Source of the DNA: Oscillospiraceae bacterium
GTDB lineage: Bacteria; Bacillota; Clostridia; Oscillospirales; CAG-272
Direction: 5' to 3'
DNA length: 54,047 nucleotides
NCBI GenBank assembly: GCA_015063585.1
Contig: SVTW01000010.1
Location: 1 to 54,047, forward strand
The translations under genes and the position numbers were made by a program. Of this stretch, positions 22,154 to 30,882 are shown one piece after another. Position 1 is the first letter of the stretch. Every line of letters starts with the position of its first letter. Below the pieces are notes generated by a model, which saw nothing but the letters and a program-made list of their open reading frames with translations, made no database searches and was not told the DNA's origin.

Positions 22154-23566
22154 TCAAGCGTTCCCCGCTAAAAACGAGTCGATTGCGCGAGCGGCGGTTT
22201 TGCCTGCACCCATCGCAGAGATCACAGTTGCGGCGCCTGTCACGGCATCGCCTCCCGCATAAACAGCGTTGCGCGAGGTCAGCCCGTCCTCATTGACGAT
22301 GATACCGCCACGCGAGTTGACCTCCAACCCCTCTGTGGTGCTCTTGATCAGGGGATTTGGCGAGGTGCCGATCGAGATCACAACGGTATCCACCTCCAAC
22401 TCAAATTCCGATCCGACGATCGGGATCGGGCGGCGTCGACCCTTGGCATCGGGCTCACCAAGCTCCATACGAATGCAACGCATGGCACGAACAAAGCCGT
22501 TTTTGGGATCGCGCGGGTCGTCCGGATTCTGATAGCCGAGGATCTCAACGGGATTGTTGAGCAAACGGAATTCGATTCCCTCCTCCTCGGCATGCTCAAC
22601 CTCCTCGCGGCGGGCGGGCAGCTCCTCCATGGAACGGCGATAGACGATATAGACCTTCTCCGCTCCCAAGCGCAGAGCCGTACGCGCGGCATCCATTGCC
22701 ACGTTTCCGCCGCCTACCACTGCCACACGTCCCCCCTTCATGATCGGAGTCTGCGGATCGGCGCGATATGCCTTCATCAAGTTGCTGCGCGTGAGAAATT
22801 CGTTTGCCGAATACACGCCCTTGAGCGATTCGCCCGGAATCCCCATGAATGCGGGCAATCCCGCACCCGAACCGATAAAGACCGCTTCAAAGCCCATTTC
22901 GAATAACTCGTCAACCGTTAAGGTTTTACCGATCACCACGTTGGTTTCGATCTGCACACCGAGCGCCCGAAGCGTCTCTACTTCTTTTGCCACGATCGCC
23001 TTGGGCAAGCGGAATTCGGGAATTCCGTATACCAACACACCGCCCGCGGTGTGCAAAGCCTCGTAAACCGTGACCTCGTAGCCCTTTTTCGCAAGATCGC
23101 CCGCGCAGGTAAGACCCGAAGGCCCCGACCCAACGACCGCAACGCGATGCCCGTTGGAGGTGGGCTTTTGCGGTGTCTCGGTGACGTTTGCGTTGTGCCA
23201 ATCGGCAACAAAACGCTCCAGCCTGCCAATGCCGACCGGTTCCATCTTGATTCCCAGCGTGCATCGGCTCTCGCATTGCGTTTCCTGCGGACAAACGCGT
23301 CCGCAAACGGCGGGCAAGGAGGAGGACAGCGTAATAATACGGTACGCCCCCTCGTAATCGCCTTCCTTGATTCTGCCGATAAAATCGGGGATCTGAATAT
23401 TTACGGGACACGCGCTCACACAGGGCTTGTTTTTACAGTTGAGACAACGCTCTGCCTCGGCACGCGCCACAGCTTCGGGATATCCCGTTGCCACCTCGTC
23501 AAAATTATGCGCGCGCACCTCGGGTGCCTGCGTTGGCATGCTGTTCTTTTTCGGATTGATTGCCAT
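22154..23566 (-). CDS. nfnB: NADPH-dependent glutamate synthase-like / NfnB subunit
   Basis: 470 residues. The ATG at 23566 has GGGAGAAACGATT upstream. N-terminal cysteine clusters for two [4Fe-4S] centres are CLNCKNKPCVSACPV and CGRVCPQETQCESRC. Two nucleotide-binding folds follow: VGSGPSGLTCAGDLAKKGYE (FAD) and VVGGGNVAMDAARTA (NADPH), and the end GGDAVTGAATVISAMGAGK is typical of GltA/NfnL. With the adjacent FAD/[2Fe-2S] subunit it should form the NfnAB bifurcating NADH-dependent ferredoxin:NADP oxidoreductase of anaerobes, which fits a PFOR-based metabolism. Confidence 0.9.
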   Translation of the reverse strand: MAINPKKNSMPTQAPEVRAHNFDEVATGYPEAVARAEAERCLNCKNKPCVSACPVNIQIPDFIGRIKEGDYEGAYRIITLSSSLPAVCGRVCPQETQCESRCTLGIKMEPVGIGRLERFVADWHNANVTETPQKPTSNGHRVAVVGSGPSGLTCAGDLAKKGYEVTVYEALHTAGGVLVYGIPEFRLPKAIVAKEVETLRALGVQIETNVVIGKTLTVDELFEMGFEAVFIGSGAGLPAFMGIPGESLKGVYSANEFLTRSNLMKAYRADPQTPIMKGGRVAVVGGGNVAMDAARTALRLGAEKVYIVYRRSMEELPARREEVEHAEEEGIEFRLLNNPVEILGYQNPDDPRDPKNGFVRAMRCIRMELGEPDAKGRRRPIPIVGSEFELEVDTVVISIGTSPNPLIKSTTEGLEVNSRGGIIVNEDGLTSRNAVYAGGDAVTGAATVISAMGAGKTAARAIDSFLAGNA

Positions 23567-23579
23567 AATCGTTTCTCCC

Positions 23580-24428
23580 TTACTGTTTGCGGAACAAATT
23601 GCAGCCCGCCTCGTAGGCGTGGCGCTCAAAATCGGCGTACATTCTGCCGCGTGACATCGCCTCATCAAAATCGACTTCGTAGCCGTTGAACTCGGGGCCG
23701 TCGACACAGGCGAATTTCGTGACCCGCTCTCCATCTCTGCAAAGCGTGAGACGGCAGCCGCCGCACATACCCGTACCGTCGATCATGACGGGATTCATGG
23801 AAACCGTAACGGGGATACCATAGGGCTTTGCGGTTGCAACCACGTATTTCATCATGACAAGCGGTCCGATCGCAATGATCTTATCAAATTTTTCACCGCG
23901 TGCAAGCATCTCACCGAGCGGCAAAGTAACGTTTCCCGCTCTGCCGTAGGAACCGTCATCGGTCATAACCGTGAGCGTATCCGAGCAGGCACGGAATTCC
24001 TCCTCCAAAATCAGAAGGTCGGAATTGCGGAAGCCGACGATTGCCGTAACGTGCGCACCCAAGCGGTGAAATTCCTCGGCAACGGGAAGCGCGATCGCAC
24101 ATCCGACACCGCCGCCCACAATGCACACGCGCTCGATACCATCGGTCGGGGTTGCCATGCCGAGCGGACCTACAAAATCGCAAATCGCGTCGCCTGCCTC
24201 CTTTTGACCGAGTGCCAGCGTTGTCGCGCCCACGATCTGAAAGATGATCTTGACCGTTCCGCGTTCCGCATCGCATCCCGCAACCGTCAAGGGGATCCGC
24301 TCCCCTTCCTCATCCACACGCAAAATGATGAATTGTCCGGGTTTTGCCTTTTTTGCAACCAACGGTGCCTCAATTTCCATCTGTGTGACCGTTGGGTTGA
24401 GAATTTTTTTCGTTACGATGCGATACAT
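23580..24428 (-). CDS. nfnA: ferredoxin-NADP reductase / NfnA subunit
   Basis: 282 residues, GCGGAGGCAGAT before the ATG. FAD domain with PGQFIILRVDEEGERIPLTV and NAD domain VCIVGGGVGCAIALPVAEEF, then a [2Fe-2S] site: DGTGMCGGCRLTL...FACVDGPEFNG, the signature of the sulfide/dihydroorotate dehydrogenase-like NfnA family. It is upstream of nfnB by 13 nt and has a clear promoter at 24470-24498. The pair couples NADH, ferredoxin and NADPH pools. Confidence 0.9.
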   Translation of the reverse strand: MYRIVTKKILNPTVTQMEIEAPLVAKKAKPGQFIILRVDEEGERIPLTVAGCDAERGTVKIIFQIVGATTLALGQKEAGDAICDFVGPLGMATPTDGIERVCIVGGGVGCAIALPVAEEFHRLGAHVTAIVGFRNSDLLILEEEFRACSDTLTVMTDDGSYGRAGNVTLPLGEMLARGEKFDKIIAIGPLVMMKYVVATAKPYGIPVTVSMNPVMIDGTGMCGGCRLTLCRDGERVTKFACVDGPEFNGYEVDFDEAMSRGRMYADFERHAYEAGCNLFRKQ

Positions 24429-24469
24429 ATCTGCCTCCGCGTAAAATCTAAAGAATAATGGATTTTAAT

Positions 24470-24498
24470 ATTATATCAAAAAAAATGCGTTCTGTCAA
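24470..24498 (-). promoter_or_regulatory. promoter of nfnAB
   Basis: Minus strand TTGACA (24493-24498), 17 bp, TATAAT (24470-24475). Confidence 0.85.
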
Positions 24499-24524
24499 TG
24501 CACGAATGAAGAAAACCGAAAAAA

Positions 24525-24695
24525 GGGGGTGAGTCAAATGCAAAAATGCATTTGGTACTCACCCCCGACGTTTTTGCTTTGCGGCGAAACGCCGCAATAT
24601 TCGATTGCCCTGCAGTCGAAAACCGCAAATTCCGCGCTCCAAAAAAGCCTACCGTCGGCTTTTTTGAGCAGAGGCTGCGCCAATGACGCAGCCTC
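24525..24695 (-). repeat. composite multi-hairpin element, copy C (inverted)
   Basis: Read on the minus strand: GAGGCTGCG/CGCAGCCTC hairpin, AAAAAAGCC/GGCTTTTTT, TCGACTGCAGGGCA with a decayed partner, a GCGG...CCGC hairpin, AAAAACGTC, then the palindrome GGGGGTGAGT...ACTCACCCCC (24525-24566). Same order as copy A and downstream of the minus-strand MBL gene, so again at a 3' end in the transcript sense. Confidence 0.85.
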
Positions 24696-24706
24696 CCGTT
24701 TTGTTC

Positions 24707-26275
24707 TTAACGGTTTTGAGAATGATAGACAGCAGCGTGTCGGTCGTGCGAGACAAGGATCGGCAGATCAGAGAGGAATCGCACCGAAAAGGCGGCGTTC
24801 TCGGGGATCCCCTGCTCCGCAAGAGAGAGCCAGTTGAAGGGGAGCGCATCGGAGTTCACCTCGTCTCCCACGATCGAGATGCGCCGCATCTTGAGCGGGG
24901 ACAGGTCTACCTTGATATGGCGTACCCACCTCGATCTATCCTCAAAAAACAGCTCGATCCAAACGGTTGTCGGAACGTGAGTGCTATTGAGCAGTGTGAA
25001 AACGAAGTCACTCGGCTCGGAGGTGCAGAGGCCGTCAAAAAACCACATTTTGGCACCGCAGTTGTCCTGCCCCGCGAGATAGCTGCGACGGAGTGCCTCC
25101 TTTGCGTAGGACGGCGGCGTGTACGGCAGCTCGATCGTCCGCGTGGGGGTTCCCGTGATCAGCTCGTCGATCGGTGCCTGTGTCATCAGATAGCGCGTTC
25201 CCTCTCGGTGCGCGCAAAACGCGGTGTAGGCATTGTAATCCGAAACAGGCAGAAAGCACACGCGCGGTTGGATCCGCTCGTATCCTCGGATCTCCCCCTC
25301 GGCAGTGCCCGATTGAAATCCGTGATGCGGGATCTGCAAAATATCCGCCTTGAGGTAGTCTCCATATTTTTCGGGAAGTCGCATAACACTCATCGGTGCG
25401 TCGGTTGCCCAGAAAATAACCTGACCGCCAAGCTCCATGCGGATCACAAGCGAAGCGGCGTTGATATTTTGGGTTGCGTGGAGGGTGTCGTCCATACAAC
25501 CGAGGATCTCGCAAACCGCGTCTCCGATGCGGTAGATCTGCCCCGTATGGGGACGGTAAATCGGCAAACCGAGTCGCTCGATGCGCTCGTGAAGCTTTCG
25601 AATATAGGTCGTCTCGGAGTTGTCGTAGTCAAATCGGGGATCGGACTTCTCCAGCTTTGGATAGTGCGCAAGATCATCCGCCTCGGGGAACAAAAAGAAC
25701 ATTTTCTCGATCACCACGTCCTCGGCATACTGATCGACAAAGCCGACGAACAGATGAAAATGATCGGCATGGGGATGTGAGAGGATCCATGCGGCAATGA
25801 TCGGCTTTTCATGCACGGAGGCGGCGCGGAGATGAAGAAAGAGATGTTCGCGGTCGATCGCAAAATCGCGTCCGCCGTCGATGACGATAAAGCGTCCGTC
25901 GGAGAGACGGATCACGTAGCTCATTCCAAAATCCGCAATCTCCATCTGGGTGATCTGCGGTATAACGGTGGCATCGGTGGGGTGGTCGGTATAAGTAAAA
26001 TAAGGAGAATCCGTCTCCACCACAAGGGTAAGCTCACGCACCGCACCGAAATAATTGAGAAAAATCGCCTCTGCATCCTTGACATACGCCGCATAAAGAT
26101 GTGTGTCTGTCCGCCGTTGCTCCATTTGGGTGTAACCCTGCTCGGCAAACAGGTCACAGTAGGCGGAAAACGCGTTGGCATCGACATTCGAGATCATATA
26201 CACGACCGAGCGGTCATTTTCGCGGTTCTCAAAGTATTCTGACTCGCCAAACGCGGGAATTTGCAGTTTTTTCAT
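24707..26275 (-). CDS. MBL-fold hydrolase, large, cytosolic
   Basis: 522 residues. The ATG at 26275 follows TATGGAGAAAACGACT. After an N-terminal domain of about 110 residues comes a metallo-beta-lactamase fold: FIVIDGG, then LSHPHADHFH (HxHxDH, about 166-173), later FWATDAPMS and QIPHHGFQSG, as in ComEC/Rec2-type MBL domains. The C-terminal 130 residues are a beta-rich extension. No signal peptide. The protein at 41368 shares the N-terminal pattern (EQGYT...TYVK...VLF), so they are paralogues. Substrate unknown; phosphodiester or lactone hydrolysis fits the fold. Confidence 0.8.
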   Translation of the reverse strand: MKKLQIPAFGESEYFENRENDRSVVYMISNVDANAFSAYCDLFAEQGYTQMEQRRTDTHLYAAYVKDAEAIFLNYFGAVRELTLVVETDSPYFTYTDHPTDATVIPQITQMEIADFGMSYVIRLSDGRFIVIDGGRDFAIDREHLFLHLRAASVHEKPIIAAWILSHPHADHFHLFVGFVDQYAEDVVIEKMFFLFPEADDLAHYPKLEKSDPRFDYDNSETTYIRKLHERIERLGLPIYRPHTGQIYRIGDAVCEILGCMDDTLHATQNINAASLVIRMELGGQVIFWATDAPMSVMRLPEKYGDYLKADILQIPHHGFQSGTAEGEIRGYERIQPRVCFLPVSDYNAYTAFCAHREGTRYLMTQAPIDELITGTPTRTIELPYTPPSYAKEALRRSYLAGQDNCGAKMWFFDGLCTSEPSDFVFTLLNSTHVPTTVWIELFFEDRSRWVRHIKVDLSPLKMRRISIVGDEVNSDALPFNWLSLAEQGIPENAAFSVRFLSDLPILVSHDRHAAVYHSQNR

Positions 26276-26308
26276 AGTCGTTTTCTCCATATCCAATGAA
26301 TTGATTAT

Positions 26309-26336
26309 ATTATAACACAGACGCTAAAAAAGTCAA
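26309..26336 (-). promoter_or_regulatory. promoter of MBL gene
   Basis: Minus strand TTGACT (26331-26336), 16 bp, TATAAT (26309-26314). Confidence 0.75.
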
Positions 26337-26385
26337 GCGGTGCGGCTCAATGAATCCTTGAAACCTCCACTTTTTGGAAAACCCA

Positions 26386-26413
26386 TTGACCTTCCCCACC
26401 GCCGCGTTATAAT
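26386..26413 (+). promoter_or_regulatory. promoter before MATE remnant
   Basis: TTGACC (26386-26391), 16 bp, TATAAT (26408-26413). It reads into the truncated transporter and antisense to the LRR gene's end, so it may now make an antisense RNA. Confidence 0.7.
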
Positions 26414-26447
26414 ATGCATAATGAAAAAACGGAGAGTTTGGCAATCT

Positions 26448-26591
26448 ATGCAACTGACAAGAGACAGAGGCTTTTATCAAAATTTCTTCTCGCTTTGCTC
26501 CATTCTGATCTTGAACAACGGGATCATCCTCGGCGTGAACCTTGCCGACAACATCATGCTCGGAAACTTCAGTGAGGCGGCACGCTCTTCT
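26448..26591 (+). pseudogene. truncated MATE-family efflux transporter (N-terminus only)
   Basis: The ATG at 26448 has ACGGAGAG upstream and a good promoter. The first 45 residues (FYQNFFSLCSILILNNGIIL, then GVNLADNIMLGNFSEAA) match the first helix and loop of MATE multidrug/Na+ antiporters. At about 26590 homology stops, exactly where the minus-strand LRR gene ends; beyond it the frame is only the antisense of the LRR gene. So the rest of a roughly 450-residue transporter was lost by deletion or replacement. Confidence 0.7.
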
Positions 26592-28100
26592 TTATTTGAC
26601 ACGAACCTTGCGTCCGCGCAGCTTTCGGCGGCATTGGCGGATCTCCTCCTCCAGCTCCTGCCGCTTCGCCCCATCCAGTCCGGGCTCGGCAAGCTCGGAA
26701 AGCAACAGGCCAAGTCGAAACTCTTCTCGGGTAACGATCTCCGCCGTATGCGGGACCGCCCATCGGTTTACGCGATAACGGATCGACCACGCCCGCGCGT
26801 CGGGAACTACCATCAGCTCCAACGCCTCGCATCCCGAAAACAGCAGATCCCCCGTTGTGACGCGTCGATTCGGGAAAAGAACGGTCTTCAACGCGGTGCA
26901 ATCGGCAAACGCGCCCGACCCGATCTGCTCCACGGCGGGGGGCAGACTGATCTCCTTCAGCGCCTCACACTCGGAAAAAGCATGCGCGCCAATTCTTTTT
27001 AGCTCACTCGACAGCCAAAGCTCGGAAAGCGCGATACAGCGCTGAAAAGCACCGTCACCGATTCGGATAACCGTGTCGGGAAGCTCCACTTCGGTCAAAG
27101 ACAGACAGCCGCGGAAGGTCTGCTCCTCAATTGCAAGAATACTCTCCGACAGTGTGATCGTCTTCAGTGCCGTGCAAAAGGCAAAGGCACGCTTACCGAT
27201 CTCACGCACGGTGTCGGGGATTTCGACTTTTTCAAGACGGGAGCAATTGAAAAACGCGGCGGGAGCAATGCGCTCCAGCTTGCGCGGCAATCGGATCTCG
27301 AATAAATTCTGGCAGGCGCAAAAAGCGTAAACGCCGATATAGGACACGCTGTCGGGTAGCTCCACCTGTTCCAGCTGATCGCAGCGCGAAAAGGCATAGT
27401 CACCCACAAAACGGACCCGCGGCGGCACGCGGAACTGACGCAGACTGCAACACTCCGAAAAAGCACCGCTACCGAGATAGACCACGCTATCGGGGAGCGT
27501 TACCTCGGTAAGCGACTCGCAGGAGCCGAAGCAATAGCGCCCGATCGTTCGCAGCTCGGCGGGAAAGGTCACGCGCGCAAGAGAGTGGCAGTTGAAAAAG
27601 GTGCCGCGGTGAAGGACCGACAGGGTGTCGGGGATCTCTACCTCCTCCAAGGACTCACAATCGCAGAACGCGAAAGAACCCAGCTCCTCAAGTCCCTCGG
27701 TCAGAACAAGGGTGGAAAGCGAGCGACAACCGCGAAACGCGCCGTTTCCGATCGACACGACCGCGCGCGGCAAAACAAAGGAGACCAGAGAACGGCAACC
27801 GCGAAAGGCATCCGCTCCGATAAAACGCAAAGACACGGGCGGTATGACCGACTTCAGTTCACTGCAATCACGGAACGCATTTGTCTGGATCGTTGTGACC
27901 TGCCGTCCCAAAACGACCTTTGTCAACACGTGATTTCCACGAAACGCGCCGTCGGCTATGGTTTTTACCGTGTCGGGAATCGTAACCTCGGTGTCCTTAC
28001 CAAGATACCGGATCAATTCTCCGTTTCGGATCTCAAAATTTCGCGCGAGCTGTTTTTTCTCGCGCGCAAGGTTTTCGTTCGCACCCTTCTCCCGTTTCAT
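26592..28100 (-). CDS. BspA-like leucine-rich repeat protein, 17 repeats
   Basis: 502 residues; the ATG at 28100 follows AAAGGAGATCCGAG. Seventeen tandem 23-residue LRR_5 (Treponema/BspA type) repeats with the form I-G-x-x-A-F-x-x-C-x-x-L, e.g. TIQTNAFRDCSEL, FIGADAFRGCRSL, YIGVYAFCACQNL. N-terminal Lys/Arg-rich segment, no signal peptide or anchor, so it should be cytosolic although most BspA-like proteins are surface-exposed. C-terminal 40 residues are a charged helix (EEEIRQCRRKLRGRK). Downstream of the flotillin gene, possibly in one transcript. Its 3' end cuts the MATE remnant. Confidence 0.85.
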   Translation of the reverse strand: MKREKGANENLAREKKQLARNFEIRNGELIRYLGKDTEVTIPDTVKTIADGAFRGNHVLTKVVLGRQVTTIQTNAFRDCSELKSVIPPVSLRFIGADAFRGCRSLVSFVLPRAVVSIGNGAFRGCRSLSTLVLTEGLEELGSFAFCDCESLEEVEIPDTLSVLHRGTFFNCHSLARVTFPAELRTIGRYCFGSCESLTEVTLPDSVVYLGSGAFSECCSLRQFRVPPRVRFVGDYAFSRCDQLEQVELPDSVSYIGVYAFCACQNLFEIRLPRKLERIAPAAFFNCSRLEKVEIPDTVREIGKRAFAFCTALKTITLSESILAIEEQTFRGCLSLTEVELPDTVIRIGDGAFQRCIALSELWLSSELKRIGAHAFSECEALKEISLPPAVEQIGSGAFADCTALKTVLFPNRRVTTGDLLFSGCEALELMVVPDARAWSIRYRVNRWAVPHTAEIVTREEFRLGLLLSELAEPGLDGAKRQELEEEIRQCRRKLRGRKVRVK

Positions 28101-28132
28101 CTCGGATCTCCTTTGTATCATACTTTGACTTT

Positions 28133-28160
28133 GGGGAAGAGGCTTTTTTGCCCCTTCCCC
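28133..28160. repeat. hairpin between flotillin and LRR genes
   Basis: GGGGAAG-a-GGC-tttttt-GCC-c-CTTCCCC. There is no T-run after it on the minus strand, so it may be an mRNA processing or stabilising stem rather than a terminator. Confidence 0.5.
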
Positions 28161-28198
28161 GAATCGGTTTTCAATTTGTATTATTTACGTTGTATTAT

Positions 28199-29635
28199 TT
28201 ATGCGTTTTCGTCGGAATTGCTCTCCGCCTCATGCACAACGGGTGCCGACGCGGGCGCCGCTGCGATCTTGCCTCCGACCACTCCTGCGAGAAGAGCCGC
28301 GAGATCGAGCCCCGTCGATTCCTTCATGCCCTCCATGATCTGGCTTGCACTGCTCATAACGTCCTTGACGATCTTCGTTGCATTTCCGTCGCCGTACATA
28401 ACGATGCGATCGGTCTGCGAGAGAGGCGAAGCGGCGTTCTTGACGACCTCGGGCAATGCGGTCAGGTACATTTCCAGCACCGATGCCTCACCCATCTTCT
28501 TCTGCGCCTCGGCTTTTTTCTCAATTGCCTCTGCCTCCGCAAGACCCTTGGCGCGGATACCCGCAGCCTCCTGCTCCATCATGTAGCGCAAAGCTTCCGC
28601 TTCGGCACGCTTTGCCTCTGCCGCCTGAATCGCGCGGTATTTTTCCGCCTCGGCTTCTTTTTGCTGCTTGATCAAAGCCGCCTCGGCTTCCTTTTCCATC
28701 TGATATTTCAGCGCATCGGCTTTCTTGCGAATGTCGGCGTCAAGCTGACGCTCCTTGAGGGCAATTTCCTTTTCGGCAAGCTCGGCTTCCTTTTCCTTGC
28801 GGGCAATGTCGGCATTTGCGCGCGTGACCTCGATGGTCTTACGCTGATTTTCCTGCTGGATCGAGTATGCCGCGTCCGCCTCCGCGCGCTTGGTCTCGGA
28901 CTTGACCTTCATATCCGCCTGCTGAACGGCAAGCTCCGCATCTTGCTCCGCAATCTTCTTCTCTGCCTCAACGCGCACAGCGTTTGCTTCCTGCTGCGCG
29001 TTTGCGGTTGCGATCGAAATATCTCTCTGGGCATTTGCCTTCGCGATCTGCGCGTTCTTGCGGATCTGCTCCACGTTATCAATACCCATGTTTTCAATCG
29101 TGCCCGCGCCGTCCTTAAAGTTCTGAATGTTGAAGTTTACCACCTCAATACCCAGCTTTTCCATATCGGGTACAACGTTTTCGGTGATCTTTTTCGCAAC
29201 ACCCTGACGGTCCTGCACCATTTCCTTCAGCCCCACCGAGCCAACGATCTCACGCATGTTACCCTCCAGCACCTGTGTGACAAGCGTAACAAGCTCTGCC
29301 TGACGCAGATTGAGCAATGCCTCGGACGCGCGCTCAAGCAGCTCGGGATCGGACGAGATCTTGATGTTGGCAACACCGTCTACCGTGACGTTGATGAATT
29401 CGTTGGTAGGCACTGCTTCGCTGGTCTTGACGTCCACCTGCATAACGCGCAGAGAAAGCTTATCCACACGCTCGAAGAACAGGATTCTCCACCCCGCTCT
29501 ACCGATCAGAATGCGCTTTTTCCCCAAGCCCGAAATGATGTAGGCGGTGTCGGGCGGTGCTTTGAGATAGCCACCCACGCCAAAGAGCAAGAGAATTCCT
29601 CCCACAACGGCAAGCAAAATCCATACGAGTTCCAT
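28199..29635 (-). CDS. flotillin-like SPFH protein
   Basis: 478 residues, TAGGAGGAACTTTTT before the ATG. N-terminal hydrophobic anchor (LVWILLAVVGGILLLFGVGG, about 3-22), SPFH/PHB domain (about 28-190, KRILIGRAGWRILFF ... VVPDMEKLGIEVVNFNIQNF), a long Ala/Glu/Lys coiled coil (about 195-395) and a C-terminal domain (ASVLEMYLTALPEVVKNAAS). This is the flotillin (FloT/YuaG) family, which scaffolds ordered membrane domains. Usually a partner NfeD-like gene lies next door; none is seen here. Confidence 0.9.
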   Translation of the reverse strand: MELVWILLAVVGGILLLFGVGGYLKAPPDTAYIISGLGKKRILIGRAGWRILFFERVDKLSLRVMQVDVKTSEAVPTNEFINVTVDGVANIKISSDPELLERASEALLNLRQAELVTLVTQVLEGNMREIVGSVGLKEMVQDRQGVAKKITENVVPDMEKLGIEVVNFNIQNFKDGAGTIENMGIDNVEQIRKNAQIAKANAQRDISIATANAQQEANAVRVEAEKKIAEQDAELAVQQADMKVKSETKRAEADAAYSIQQENQRKTIEVTRANADIARKEKEAELAEKEIALKERQLDADIRKKADALKYQMEKEAEAALIKQQKEAEAEKYRAIQAAEAKRAEAEALRYMMEQEAAGIRAKGLAEAEAIEKKAEAQKKMGEASVLEMYLTALPEVVKNAASPLSQTDRIVMYGDGNATKIVKDVMSSASQIMEGMKESTGLDLAALLAGVVGGKIAAAPASAPVVHEAESNSDENA

Positions 29636-29687
29636 AAAAAGTTCCTCCTAAAATATTTTTTCGACGCCGGTACCGCATCTTGATTAT

Positions 29688-29716
29688 ATTATATCACGCG
29701 GTCACGTGACTGTCAA
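29688..29716 (-). promoter_or_regulatory. flotillin promoter with GTCACGTGAC palindrome
   Basis: Minus strand TTGACA (29711-29716), 17 bp, TATAAT (29688-29693). The spacer holds the perfect 10-bp palindrome GTCACGTGAC (29701-29710), which could be a repressor site. Confidence 0.75.
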
Positions 29717-29769
29717 TAGCTTTCTTGAAATTTTTTAAAAAATTTTTTGATATTTTTTTGGTGAAGGAA

Positions 29770-30705
29770 TCATTCCTCAATGCCCATCTGCCGCATCAGC
29801 TTTTTGTTGAACTCCTCGGCTGTGTTATAGCCCATGCGCTTGAGGCGGTTATTCATGGCGGCGATCTCCAAAATGATGGCGAGATTTCGTCCGGGTCGAA
29901 CGGGAACGGTAATGGAAGGGATCTCGATGCCCAAAATATTAATGGTCTCCTCGTCCATGCCCATGCGGTCGTACATCTTGCCCTCCACCCAATTTTCAAG
30001 CTGGATCACAAGGTCAACGCGCTCGGTCTCCTTAACCGCGCCCATACCGAACAAACGGCGCACGTCCACGATACCGATGCCGCGCATTTCCACGTAGTGG
30101 CGAATGATCTCGGGAGCGGCGCCCACCAGCGTGCGGTCGGATACGCGCTTGATCTCCACGGCGTCGTCGGCGATCAGGCGGTGTCCGCGCTTGACAAGCT
30201 CGATCGCGGTCTCACTCTTACCGATGCCGCTGTCTCCCAAAAGGAGCAGACCCTCACCGTAAACCTCCACCAAGCCGCCGTGACGCGTGATACGCGGTGC
30301 AAGGTGTGTATTCAGATAAGAAATCAGCGCCGCCATAACCGGGCTGGTCTTGTTTTGCGTGCGCAGGATCGGCACCTGTTGCATACGCGCGCGCTCGATC
30401 ACAACGTCGTCGATCGGCAGTCCCGTGGTATAAAGGATCGCCACGGGCTTTGCCTCCACTAACTTTTGCAGCATCAGCCGTTTGGTACTTGGCTCAAGTG
30501 AATTCAGATAGCGTGTTTCGGCTTTTCCGATCAGTTGGATCCGATCTTCCTCAAAAACCTCGTAAAACCCCGCCAGCGCAAGCCCCGGGCGATTGACCTC
30601 GGGGGTATCGATCAGGGTCTCCTCGTAGCAATCGGGTCTGACCACGACCTCAAAATGCTGATCCTCCACAATTTTGGAGAGCGGAATGGTATAGATCTTT
30701 TTCAT
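29770..30705 (-). CDS. hprK: HPr kinase/phosphorylase
   Basis: 311 residues, normal length. Catalytic His in RHGG (near 142), Walker A GDSGIGKS (157-164) and the family signature MRGIGIVDVR (207-216), with the N-terminal HprK domain (1-125). It phosphorylates and dephosphorylates HPr at Ser46 and so sets catabolite control; this marks the genome as Firmicutes-like and suits the carbohydrate genes around it. GAAAGGAGCG lies about 14 nt before the ATG. No lgt or other usual partner gene follows. Confidence 0.97.
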   Translation of the reverse strand: MKKIYTIPLSKIVEDQHFEVVVRPDCYEETLIDTPEVNRPGLALAGFYEVFEEDRIQLIGKAETRYLNSLEPSTKRLMLQKLVEAKPVAILYTTGLPIDDVVIERARMQQVPILRTQNKTSPVMAALISYLNTHLAPRITRHGGLVEVYGEGLLLLGDSGIGKSETAIELVKRGHRLIADDAVEIKRVSDRTLVGAAPEIIRHYVEMRGIGIVDVRRLFGMGAVKETERVDLVIQLENWVEGKMYDRMGMDEETINILGIEIPSITVPVRPGRNLAIILEIAAMNNRLKRMGYNTAEEFNKKLMRQMGIEE

Positions 30706-30882
30706 AAAGGATTTTTTATCGCTCCTTTCGCGGTTCTTTTGCGTTACCTATATTTTAGCATAAAAAGTGCATAAAGAAAATACCTTTTTGAAAATTTCGT
30801 CGCTTTTTTTGAAAGTATTCATAAAAAAGACACATGTATCATGTATAATGTAAGAAAATATAAAACTCAGAGGGCTTCATTC

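Noticed and set aside
26592-27002. Continuation of the MATE reading frame
   Set aside because: Beyond 26591 the translation is only the reverse of LRR codons; MATE similarity ends at the junction.
28148-29683. 511-codon plus-strand frame
   Set aside because: Exact antisense of the flotillin gene; its Leu/Arg-rich composition comes from the Glu/Lys/Ala coiled coil on the other strand.
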